Positions 1 to 5,869 of a stretch of DNA of 10,088 bases are shown here, piece after piece. The notes below the pieces were generated by a model. The model had not been told where the DNA came from and did not search any database. It saw only the letters and a list, made by a program, of their open reading frames with translations. Numbering within the stretch: position 1 is the stretch's first letter; each line of letters opens with the position of its first letter. The stretch is taken from positions 1-10,088 of the forward strand of contig CAMNNG010000044.1 of NCBI GenBank assembly GCA_946545145.1, given 5' to 3'. This stretch comes from an uncultured Bacillota bacterium. Its GTDB lineage: Bacteria > Bacillota > Clostridia > Peptostreptococcales > Anaerovoracaceae. A program made the translations under genes and the position numbers.

Positions 1-118
1 TTAATACATCTGTTTTCTGTTAATAGCATCAGCCTGATGTATGACTGATAAGATTGGACCCGAAAAGGTCTGTGGTTGGTAGCGGAAAGCGGATGAGTTC
101 AAAGGAGGACTTATCGAA
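1..118 (+). other. Leader region before the OPT transporter gene
   Basis: This stretch has no supported gene. One forward frame stays open from base 1 to a stop at 46-48, which could be the tail of an upstream gene, but 15 codons are too few to judge. Small inverted repeats are visible: bases 4-10 (ATACATC) match 36-42, and 27-31 can instead pair with 35-39, so the two pairings exclude each other. Another short hairpin could form between 56-60 and 67-71. I see no convincing -35/-10 pair; TAAGAT at 49-54 is the best -10 but lacks a -35. The only firm element is the ribosome site AAAGGAGG at 101-108, ten bases before the start codon at 119. I match no known riboswitch class. Confidence 0.4.
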
Positions 119-2053
119 ATGAACAACAATGAATCAGAGTTCAAACCGTTTGTTCCGGCTGACAAAGTCATGCCGGAATTTACGGTGACCTCGATCATCC
201 TTGGTATCATTCTGGCCATCGTATTCGGCGGCGCGAATGCTTACCTCGGACTCAGAGTCGGACTCACAGTATCGGCTTCGATCCCTGCTGCGGTAATATC
301 CATGGGTGTTATCCGCATGATCATGAAGAAGGAATCGATCCTTGAAAACAACATGGTGCAGACGATCGGTTCTGCCGGTGAATCCCTGGCTGCAGGAGCC
401 ATATTCACACTGCCTGCCGTATTCATGTGGGCGAATGAAGGTGCCGGAGAAGTTCCGGGATACCTGACGATCGCCCTCGTGTGCATATGCGGCGGATTAC
501 TCGGCATCTGCTTTATGATCCCGCTCCGTAAGGCGCTGATCGTAAAGGAGCACGGCGTGCTTCCTTATCCGGAAGGCACGGCATGCGCTGAGGTCCTGAT
601 CGCCGGTGAAGAAGGCGGCGCGGCCGCAGGCACTGTATTTGCAGGTCTCGGTATCGCTGCGCTGTACAAGTTCATCGCAGACGGAATCAAGCTCTTCCCG
701 AGCGAAGTCGACTGGGCTTTCAAAAAATATGACGGTTCCGGAGTAGGTATGGACGTACTTCCGGCTCTCGCGGGCGTTGGCTACATCGTAGGACCTACGA
801 TATCCGCTTACATGTTCGCAGGCGGCATAGTCGCATGGTTCATGCTGATGCCGCTTATCAAAGAGTTCGGCGGCAGCATGGTAATGTTCCCGTCAGACGT
901 TCCCATCAGTGAAATGGACACATGGTCACTCTGGGGAAGCTACATCAGATACATCGGCGCAGGTGCTGTTGCTACTGCGGGTATGATCTCGCTCATCAAG
1001 TCTCTGCCGCTGATCGTCAAGACATTTGGAGAGAACATCAAGAGCCTGAAAAACAGAGACGGCATGGCCGGAACTCTGGACAGGACAGGAAAAGACCTCG
1101 ACCTCAAATATGTCGGCGTTCTCCTGATCATCGCTCTTGCTATTCTTATCTTCTGGCCGACAATCCCCATCGGATTCGGACCGGCCCTTCTGATCGTCGT
1201 ATTCGGATTCTTCTTCGCTACAGTATCGTCCAGGATGGTCGGTATCGTAGGAAGCTCGAACAACCCGGTATCTGGCATGGCGATCGCGACGCTGCTCTTC
1301 TCGACAATAATACTCAAGGCTACAGGAAACACAGGAAGCGCAGGAATGGTAACAGCAATCATGATCGGTACTGTCATCTGCATCATCGCAGCTATGGCGG
1401 GCGACATGTCTCAGGACCTGAAGACAGGATATATCGTCGGTGCTACGCCGTACAGACAGCAGTATGGTGAGGTCATCGGTTCTGTCGCATCCGGTCTTGC
1501 TATCGCAGGCGTACTTTATCTTCTGAACGCTGCATGGGGATTCGGCAGCCAGGAACTTCCGGCTCCTCAGGCAACACTGATGAAGATGGTCATCGAAGGC
1601 GTAATGGATGCCAACCTCCCGTGGGGACTGGTATTCGTAGGAGCGTTCTTCGCTATCGTTATCGAGATCCTGAATATCCCGGCAATGCCTGTTGCGATCG
1701 GTCTTTATCTGCCGATCCACCTGTCCGCCGGACTTATGGCAGGCGGCCTTGTAAGACTGTTCCTGGATAAGAAAAAGTTCGACAATGAAGCGGACCGTGA
1801 GAAGGTCATCAGCAGCGGCGTCATCTATTCGTCGGGCATGATCGCAGGCGAAGGTCTTGTCGGCATCCTGCTGGCGGCTCTTGCCATCATTCCGGTCGGA
1901 AGCTCCACTCTCGGCGAGGTCATCGACATTTCTGGTTCGTTCAGCATCGGTCAGATCGGCGGACTCGTAGCGTTCGCTCTTCTGCTGCTTTCGATCCTCA
2001 AGTTCTCGCTGTGGAACAAGCACGCATATACAAAGAAAGATGAAAAGAAATAA
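119..2053 (+). CDS. OPT family oligopeptide transporter
   Basis: This is a 644-residue polytopic membrane protein of the OPT family (PF03169; the prokaryotic branch modelled by TIGR00733). The family imports oligopeptides or metal chelates by ion-coupled secondary transport across the cytoplasmic membrane. Family landmarks are visible in order: AYLGLRVG at 41-48, NNMVQTIGSAGES at 77-89, YPEGTACAEVL at 150-160, NNPVSGM at 381-387, and AGDMSQDLKTG at 427-437 followed by GATPYRQQ. Long hydrophobic segments run throughout, and the length is normal for prokaryotic members. The ATG at 119 has AAAGGAGG ten bases upstream, so the start is well supported. The stop overlaps the next gene by 14 bases, which implies co-translation. 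The true substrate cannot be read from sequence. Peptide import is inferred from the family and from the dipeptidase gene downstream. Confidence 0.93.
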   Translation: MNNNESEFKPFVPADKVMPEFTVTSIILGIILAIVFGGANAYLGLRVGLTVSASIPAAVISMGVIRMIMKKESILENNMVQTIGSAGESLAAGAIFTLPAVFMWANEGAGEVPGYLTIALVCICGGLLGICFMIPLRKALIVKEHGVLPYPEGTACAEVLIAGEEGGAAAGTVFAGLGIAALYKFIADGIKLFPSEVDWAFKKYDGSGVGMDVLPALAGVGYIVGPTISAYMFAGGIVAWFMLMPLIKEFGGSMVMFPSDVPISEMDTWSLWGSYIRYIGAGAVATAGMISLIKSLPLIVKTFGENIKSLKNRDGMAGTLDRTGKDLDLKYVGVLLIIALAILIFWPTIPIGFGPALLIVVFGFFFATVSSRMVGIVGSSNNPVSGMAIATLLFSTIILKATGNTGSAGMVTAIMIGTVICIIAAMAGDMSQDLKTGYIVGATPYRQQYGEVIGSVASGLAIAGVLYLLNAAWGFGSQELPAPQATLMKMVIEGVMDANLPWGLVFVGAFFAIVIEILNIPAMPVAIGLYLPIHLSAGLMAGGLVRLFLDKKKFDNEADREKVISSGVIYSSGMIAGEGLVGILLAALAIIPVGSSTLGEVIDISGSFSIGQIGGLVAFALLLLSILKFSLWNKHAYTKKDEKK

Positions 2054-2399
2054 AAAAAGCGAAAACTACCTGGACAGGATCCCCCGCATCAAGGGGGATC
2101 TTGACTGGGAAGTCAATGACGGCACAGTGACCGTCCACCAGAAAAACAAAGGTATCTACGCGAAGATAGCGCAGAAGTTCTTCTCCAGCCCAGAGACGAG
2201 CCACATCAGGCTCGAGGGCCAGGGAAGCTACGTCTGGCAGTGCATAGACGGAGAAAGCAGCATCTATGAAATAGGAAAGAAGGTCGAAAAGAAGTTCGGC
2301 AAAGACGCCGAGCCTCTTTACGAAAGGCTGAGCCAGTTCATGGAAACGCTGAGCCGCGTAGGCTATATTGAATTCGCGGATCCGCGCAAGGGAAAGTAA
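2040..2399 (+). CDS. PqqD-family small protein (RiPP-recognition-like fold)
   Basis: This 119-residue soluble protein matches the PqqD pattern (PF05402). It has strand-rich segments around 28-60, then the typical stretch L-x-G-x-G-S-Y-V-W-x-x-I-D-G (about 58-71), and a helical tail (EIGKKVEKKFG, then ERLSQFMETLSRVGYIEF). Known PqqD-type domains bind a peptide and present it to a radical SAM or other modifying enzyme. No such enzyme or precursor peptide is visible here. The ATG at 2040 lies inside the last codons of the OPT gene, with only a weak purine stretch (AAAGAAAG) upstream, so translation is probably coupled to the transporter. A peptide-binding role next to a peptide transporter is inference. 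It may equally be a structural or regulatory partner of the transporter. Confidence 0.8.
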   Translation: MKRNKKSENYLDRIPRIKGDLDWEVNDGTVTVHQKNKGIYAKIAQKFFSSPETSHIRLEGQGSYVWQCIDGESSIYEIGKKVEKKFGKDAEPLYERLSQFMETLSRVGYIEFADPRKGK

Positions 2400-2419
2400 G
2401 CGGACGCGAATAAGCGGAA

Positions 2420-2440
2420 CGCAGCATCTGCTGCGGTTTT
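2420..2440 (+). terminator. Weak terminator or attenuator hairpin
   Basis: A 6-bp GC-rich stem (CGCAGC at 2420-2425 pairing with 2430-2435, four-base loop) is followed after one base by TTTT at 2437-2440. It lies between the PqqD-type gene and the next small gene. The stem and T-run are short, so partial termination or a chance hairpin are both possible. Confidence 0.35.
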
Positions 2441-2444
2441 ACTG

Positions 2445-2450
2445 TATAAT
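2445..2450 (+). promoter_or_regulatory. Possible -10 box (TATAAT) before the winged-helix-like gene
   Basis: A perfect TATAAT lies just after the weak terminator hairpin. Its context, ACTGTATAATAACGG at 2441-2455, matches 13 of 15 bases around the ATPase promoter at 7196-7210. No -35 box stands 16-18 bases upstream (2422-2427 is CAGCAT, inside the hairpin). A start about seven bases downstream would fall inside the ribosome site (GGAGAG, 2455-2460), leaving an almost leaderless message. It is therefore uncertain. Confidence 0.3.
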
Positions 2451-2465
2451 AACGGAGAGAGACAA

Positions 2466-2840
2466 ATGAGTCAGACGATGGTCATAGTGATCGGGATCAT
2501 CCTGTTCGCGCTGGCGACGATGCTTCTGTATGTTATAGGCCTGAAAAGAAAAATGAATGAAGAGAAGCGTCTTAACGATATGCTTCTCAACAACAGCGCG
2601 CGCCGGGTCCTTGATTATCTCAAGGATCACGACTGCGTTACGAAGAACGAGATCGGATATATCATACAGGATGTCAGGGCAAAGGAGTTCCACTCAAAGA
2701 AGACGGCCATCATCAGTGATGGAAAGGCCTTTCAGGATGAGCTGCTGAGATTCATGCTTGAAAAAGGCTACATTTGTAAAGAAAACAAAAAGGGCAGGAG
2801 GGTCTACGTCCTGCCCGATAATGAGAAAAGGGATGAATGA
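2466..2840 (+). CDS. Membrane-anchored protein with winged-helix-like domain, unknown function
   Basis: I do not recognise this 124-residue protein as a named family. One hydrophobic segment at about residues 5-25 is followed by KRK, suggesting an N-terminal membrane anchor with the rest in the cytoplasm. A charged linker (26-42) leads to a domain at about 43-116: a helix (SARRVLDYLKDHD), a helix pair (TKNEIGYIIQ), a helix (FQDELLRFMLEKGYI), and a basic beta-wing-like end (CKENKKGRRVYVL). This order is that of a winged helix, though a degenerate one. The ribosome site is GGAGAG at 2455-2460, five bases before the ATG. The stop overlaps the pepD start as ATGA, so the two are co-translated. It may sense something at the membrane or regulate the dipeptidase or transporter genes, but that is inference. 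Confidence 0.75.
   Translation: MSQTMVIVIGIILFALATMLLYVIGLKRKMNEEKRLNDMLLNNSARRVLDYLKDHDCVTKNEIGYIIQDVRAKEFHSKKTAIISDGKAFQDELLRFMLEKGYICKENKKGRRVYVLPDNEKRDE
2792..2816. repeat. 8-bp inverted repeat near the pepD start; terminator-like on the - strand
   Basis: GGGCAGGA (2792-2799) is perfectly complementary to TCCTGCCC (2809-2816) with a nine-base loop. It lies in the last codons of the winged-helix-like gene, 20 bases before the pepD start codon. On the - strand the hairpin is followed directly by a T-run (complement of the A-run ending at 2791), so it has intrinsic-terminator form for antisense transcription. On the + strand no T-run follows it. Confidence 0.5.
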
Positions 2841-4288
2841 CGATGGAAGACATGGAGAAAAAGGTGTTTGACTACTTCGAGGAGATGTCACAGATCCCGC
2901 GCGGTTCGGGAAACACCGATGAGATCACAAAATATATCGTGAAGTTCGCTGAAGACCGCGGCCTTTGGTGCAGCGTCGACGATGCGAACAACATAATCAT
3001 CAAAAAGCCTGCAGCGCCCGGATATGAGAATGCTGATCCGGTGATCCTGCAGGGCCATACGGACATGGTATGCGAAAAGACGGCTGAGTGCACCAAGGAC
3101 ATGACCAAAGAAGGTCTGGACCTCGTTACAGACGGTGACTGGATGTCGGCTGAGGGAACGACTCTTGGAGCCGACGACGGCATAGCTGTAGCGATGGCGC
3201 TCGCAGTCCTCGATTCTAAAGAGCTCGGCCACCCGGCCCTCGAGTGCATCTTCACTTCGGACGAAGAGATCGGCATGATAGGCGCAAGAGCGCTCGATCT
3301 TTCGAACGTCACAGCCAGAAAGATGATCAACGTCGACTCCGAGGAGGAAGGCATATTCACAGTAAGCTGCGCAGGCGGCACGAACGCCGTAGCAAGCATT
3401 CCGGCAGGATACGCTGAGGCCGGAAAGGAAGAGGCTGTGATCGACATAACGATCGACGGTCTTACAGGCGGCCACTCCGGCATCATGATCATCAAGGAGA
3501 GGGCGAACTCGAATGAAGTGATGGGACGCGTCCTCGCTGAGATCTCGAAGAAGCACGATGTAAGGATCGCTCTCGTAGAAGGCGGAAAGGTCGGAAACGT
3601 CATCTGCAAGAAGACGGAAGCGAAAGCCGCTGTCAACAAGGCTGAAATCGATCAGATCAGGGACGAGATCGCTGCATTCGAAGAAGTGCTCAGGCACGAA
3701 TTCCAGGCGACGGATCCGGACATGAAGATCACGGTCAGCGAAGACGGCGCACAGGACGTGAAGATCATGGACAAAGAAAGCTCCGCACGCATCATTACAT
3801 GGCTGATGACGGCTCCCAACGGTATCCAGCATATGAGCGCTGCTGCCGAAGGAGAGGTCGAGACGAGCCTGAACCTTGGCGCAGTCAACACTGAAGACGG
3901 AGTTGTAAAATTCATATATGCGATCAGAAGCTCTTCAGCGAGCCGCAAGCACATGCTGATGGACAGACTCGAGCTTCTTGCGAAAGTCCTCGGAGGATCG
4001 GTCAGCTTCGACGGAGATTATCCGGGCTGGGAATACCTTGCAGATTCCGCTCTGCGTGAGACAGCTATAGGCGTTTTCAAAGAGCAGTACGGACATGACC
4101 CCGAAGTCCTGGGCATCCACGCAGGACTGGAGTGCGGCCTCATAGCAGAGAAAATCGGAGAAGGCTTTGATGCCATCTCGATCGGACCTGATCTGATGGA
4201 CGTGCACACACCGGACGAGAAGATGTCGATATCCTCGGCAAAGAGGACATTCAGGCTTGTTTGCGGTATACTTGAAGCATGCAAATAG
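2837..4288 (+). CDS. pepD: Aminoacyl-histidine dipeptidase (PepD, M20C)
   Basis: This 483-residue cytoplasmic metallopeptidase of family M20C hydrolyses dipeptides, classically Xaa-His and beta-Ala-His. The two-zinc site is complete: His74 and Asp76 (LQGHTDM), Asp113 (GADDG), Glu143-Glu144 (SDEEIG), Asp167 (NVDSEEEG) and His457 (DVHTPDEKM). These align at nearly constant offset with the ligands known from Vibrio and E. coli PepD, where Asp76 and Glu143 correspond to the catalytic residues. The dimerisation 'lid' part carries GLTGGHSG at 208-215, and HAGLECG at 428-434 is also typical. The length is usual for the family. The start at 2837 overlaps the previous stop (ATGA). The ATG at 2843, better spaced from AAAAGGG (2826-2832), is an alternative that would remove two residues. 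With the OPT transporter upstream, it probably finishes the breakdown of imported peptides. Confidence 0.95.
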   Translation: MTMEDMEKKVFDYFEEMSQIPRGSGNTDEITKYIVKFAEDRGLWCSVDDANNIIIKKPAAPGYENADPVILQGHTDMVCEKTAECTKDMTKEGLDLVTDGDWMSAEGTTLGADDGIAVAMALAVLDSKELGHPALECIFTSDEEIGMIGARALDLSNVTARKMINVDSEEEGIFTVSCAGGTNAVASIPAGYAEAGKEEAVIDITIDGLTGGHSGIMIIKERANSNEVMGRVLAEISKKHDVRIALVEGGKVGNVICKKTEAKAAVNKAEIDQIRDEIAAFEEVLRHEFQATDPDMKITVSEDGAQDVKIMDKESSARIITWLMTAPNGIQHMSAAAEGEVETSLNLGAVNTEDGVVKFIYAIRSSSASRKHMLMDRLELLAKVLGGSVSFDGDYPGWEYLADSALRETAIGVFKEQYGHDPEVLGIHAGLECGLIAEKIGEGFDAISIGPDLMDVHTPDEKMSISSAKRTFRLVCGILEACK

Positions 4289-4292
4289 ATGC

Positions 4293-4320
4293 CTGCCTTT
4301 GATCGGCGGTAAGGAGGCAG
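4293..4320 (+). promoter_or_regulatory. Hairpin covering a ribosome site upstream of the Nudix gene
   Basis: CTGCCT (4293-4298) is perfectly complementary to AGGCAG (4315-4320). Two inner G-U pairs extend the stem to 8 bp around a 12-base loop. The 3' arm contains GGAGG, the core of the AAGGAGG ribosome site at 4311-4317 that would serve a GTG start at 4324. The fold could lower use of that start. No T-run follows, so it is not a terminator. Confidence 0.35.
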
Positions 4321-4356
4321 TTTGTGATACGGTCGATTTGGGAGAAAGGAGCGGTC

Positions 4357-4881
4357 ATGACTGAGGATATGCTTTTGAGAGACGAAAACGGAAGGACGGA
4401 AGAGGAATTTCTTTCCCAGTATTCTTCGGATGGTTATCCGAAGCCGTCGCTTACAGCAGATATACTGATATTCCGCAAAACAGGTGAGGATATCCATCTG
4501 CTGATGATCAGAAGAAAGGGACACCCGTTCATGGGATGTCTGGCTCTGCCGGGCGGTTTTGCCGAGCCGGGAGAGACGATAGAAAGCAGCGCCGCCCGAG
4601 AGCTTCAGGAGGAGACCGGCCTTACCGGTCAGGAGCTGAAGCTGACCGGTATCTACAGCGCCCCCGGAAGAGATCCGAGGGGATGGACGGTATCGGCAGC
4701 CTTCGCGACACTTGTAGAGGGTGACGTGCTCAGGCCGGCTGCGGCCGATGACGCCGCGTCCATACACTGGGTGCCGGTCGAGAAAGGCGAAGACGGGTGC
4801 TGGAAGCCTTTGACGCAGGAGCGCCTCGCCTTCGACCATAGCGATATCATAAAGGACGCCGCCCGCGCCATCCTTGGATGA
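4357..4881 (+). CDS. Nudix hydrolase, ADP-ribose pyrophosphatase-like
   Basis: This 174-residue cytoplasmic hydrolase cleaves a nucleoside diphosphate linked to another group, using Mg2+ or Mn2+. The Nudix box is perfect at residues 67-89 (G-x5-E-x7-R-E-L-x-E-E-x-G-L), preceded by ALPGG. The stretch GRDPRGW at 104-110 followed by TVSAAF resembles ADP-ribose pyrophosphatases and the Nudix domains of NAD-metabolism proteins, so ADP-ribose or a relative is the likely substrate. Two starts are possible. The ATG at 4357 has AAAGGAG at 4345-4351, and the protein then begins in the style of its relatives (LLRDENGRTEEEF). A GTG at 4324 with AAGGAGG at 4311-4317 would add 11 residues. I prefer the ATG. 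The gene follows pepD after a short gap and precedes the DUF2971 gene, probably in one transcript. Confidence 0.9.
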   Translation: MTEDMLLRDENGRTEEEFLSQYSSDGYPKPSLTADILIFRKTGEDIHLLMIRRKGHPFMGCLALPGGFAEPGETIESSAARELQEETGLTGQELKLTGIYSAPGRDPRGWTVSAAFATLVEGDVLRPAAADDAASIHWVPVEKGEDGCWKPLTQERLAFDHSDIIKDAARAILG

Positions 4882-4908
4882 GCCGGAGAAGCATTGCGGG
4901 GGTAAGAG

Positions 4909-5733
4909 ATGGAACAGCTTTTATACCACTATACAGACTTCACGTCGCTGGACGGGATCATCAACAGAAGAGAGCTCAGAGTCAACAATGTCCTCAATAT
5001 GAACGATTCGAGGGAGATGGATCTTTTCATCTCCGGTCTCTTTGATGCTGTCAAAAAGAGGTTCGAGCAGATCGGCGACGAAAAGATGGCGAGCAGCCTC
5101 GATGAGGTGCAGCGTATCGTAAAGAACCACTACTTTGACCTGTCGGCGTATGCGGCATGCTTCTCGGAGTCGAGGGACGACGCCGCTCAATGGGAACGCT
5201 ATGCGAACAGGGGCAAGGGAGTCTGCCTGTGCTTCAGGAAAGCGATGCTCGAAAAGCTGACGGGCACTGCGATCTCGCTTACTAAGGTGACATATCAAAA
5301 CGACATGGACGACCACCCGCTCGCGGAGAAGCTCTTCGAACTGCTGAAGAGCAGGACGTATCTGCGCGATGCGATGGAGCTGAAAAAGATCGTAGTGGAA
5401 GTCTGCCGCAATTCGGCCGCTTACAAACACCCCTCGTTTGCGAGCGAGAGCGAGTACAGACTGGTCGTCATGCCTTCCGATGTGAAAAGTCTGCAGCTGA
5501 AGCCGCAGTATCACGTCGCGAGGGAGCGCATCAAGAAGTATTATCCGCTGGATCTGAACCGGATGTGCCGCAGGGGCGGGGTGAAGATCGAGGACCTCAT
5601 AACCGAGGTAATGATAGGCCCCGAGTCGACGCAGTCCAAACCGATACTGCGCGACTACCTGACGGACCACGGGCTGAAGACGCTGGCCGGGAAGATCAGC
5701 ATCTCTGACTGCCCGCTCAGGAGCAAGATGTAA
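4909..5733 (+). CDS. DUF2971 family protein
   Basis: This 274-residue soluble protein has the layout of DUF2971 (PF11185): YHYT at 6-9 followed by a leucine/isoleucine-rich helix, LNMNDSREM at 29-37, ACFSESRDDAAQWERYA at 83-99, GKGVCLCF at 102-109, and KHPSFASESEYRL at 173-185. The molecular function of the family is not established to my knowledge. The spaced His (7), Tyr (98) and Glu (180/182) recall the His-Tyr-Glu triads of ADP-ribosyltransferase folds, but this is inference from motif spacing only. A G-rich ribosome site (GGGGG, 4898-4902) precedes the ATG. The gene lies 27 bases after the Nudix gene and is the last before a strong terminator. It could belong to a stress or defence function, or be a housekeeping gene of unknown role. 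Confidence 0.85.
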   Translation: MEQLLYHYTDFTSLDGIINRRELRVNNVLNMNDSREMDLFISGLFDAVKKRFEQIGDEKMASSLDEVQRIVKNHYFDLSAYAACFSESRDDAAQWERYANRGKGVCLCFRKAMLEKLTGTAISLTKVTYQNDMDDHPLAEKLFELLKSRTYLRDAMELKKIVVEVCRNSAAYKHPSFASESEYRLVVMPSDVKSLQLKPQYHVARERIKKYYPLDLNRMCRRGGVKIEDLITEVMIGPESTQSKPILRDYLTDHGLKTLAGKISISDCPLRSKM

Positions 5734-5741
5734 GCAAGATG

Positions 5742-5772
5742 AGCCGGCATCCGTAATGGGTGCCGGCTTTTT
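5742..5772 (+). terminator. Strong intrinsic terminator after the DUF2971 gene
   Basis: A 10-bp stem (GCCGGCATCC at 5743-5752 with 5758-5767, one G-U pair, five-base loop) is extended by an A-T pair and followed by TTTTT at 5768-5772. It starts eight bases after the stop codon and closes the transcript that includes the Nudix and DUF2971 genes. Confidence 0.9.
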
Positions 5773-5837
5773 AGATGCGGATTTTTGAAGAACGCGCCTG
5801 CGAAATGGTGTAAACTAAAAGGGAAGACGCGATCATA

Positions 5838-5843
5838 TATAAT
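5838..5843 (+). promoter_or_regulatory. Probable -10 box (TATAAT) for the DUF975/zinc-ribbon gene
   Basis: A perfect TATAAT lies 26 bases before the start codon at 5870, after a terminator, where a promoter is needed. No good -35 stands 16-18 bases upstream (5815-5820 is CTAAAA). An alternative pair is TTGAAG (5785-5790) and TGTAAA (5809-5814), spaced 18 bases, each matching four of six consensus bases. Confidence 0.4.
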
Positions 5844-5869
5844 CACATAGAAGAAGAGGGAGGATATTG

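Noticed and set aside
1..118. Possible riboswitch or T-box leader before the OPT gene
   Set aside because: Short alternative hairpins exist, but no conserved riboswitch core or T-box sequence is visible and no terminator stem with T-run lies before the gene.
926..2023. Long - strand open frame (365 codons) opposite the OPT gene
   Set aside because: It is a codon-bias shadow of a clearly real transporter gene. Its translation is rich in Asp/Arg/Ser/Cys with no recognisable domain.
2888..3832. Long - strand open frame (314 codons) opposite pepD
   Set aside because: It is a shadow of pepD, whose catalytic residues are all intact on the + strand, and it has no family features of its own.
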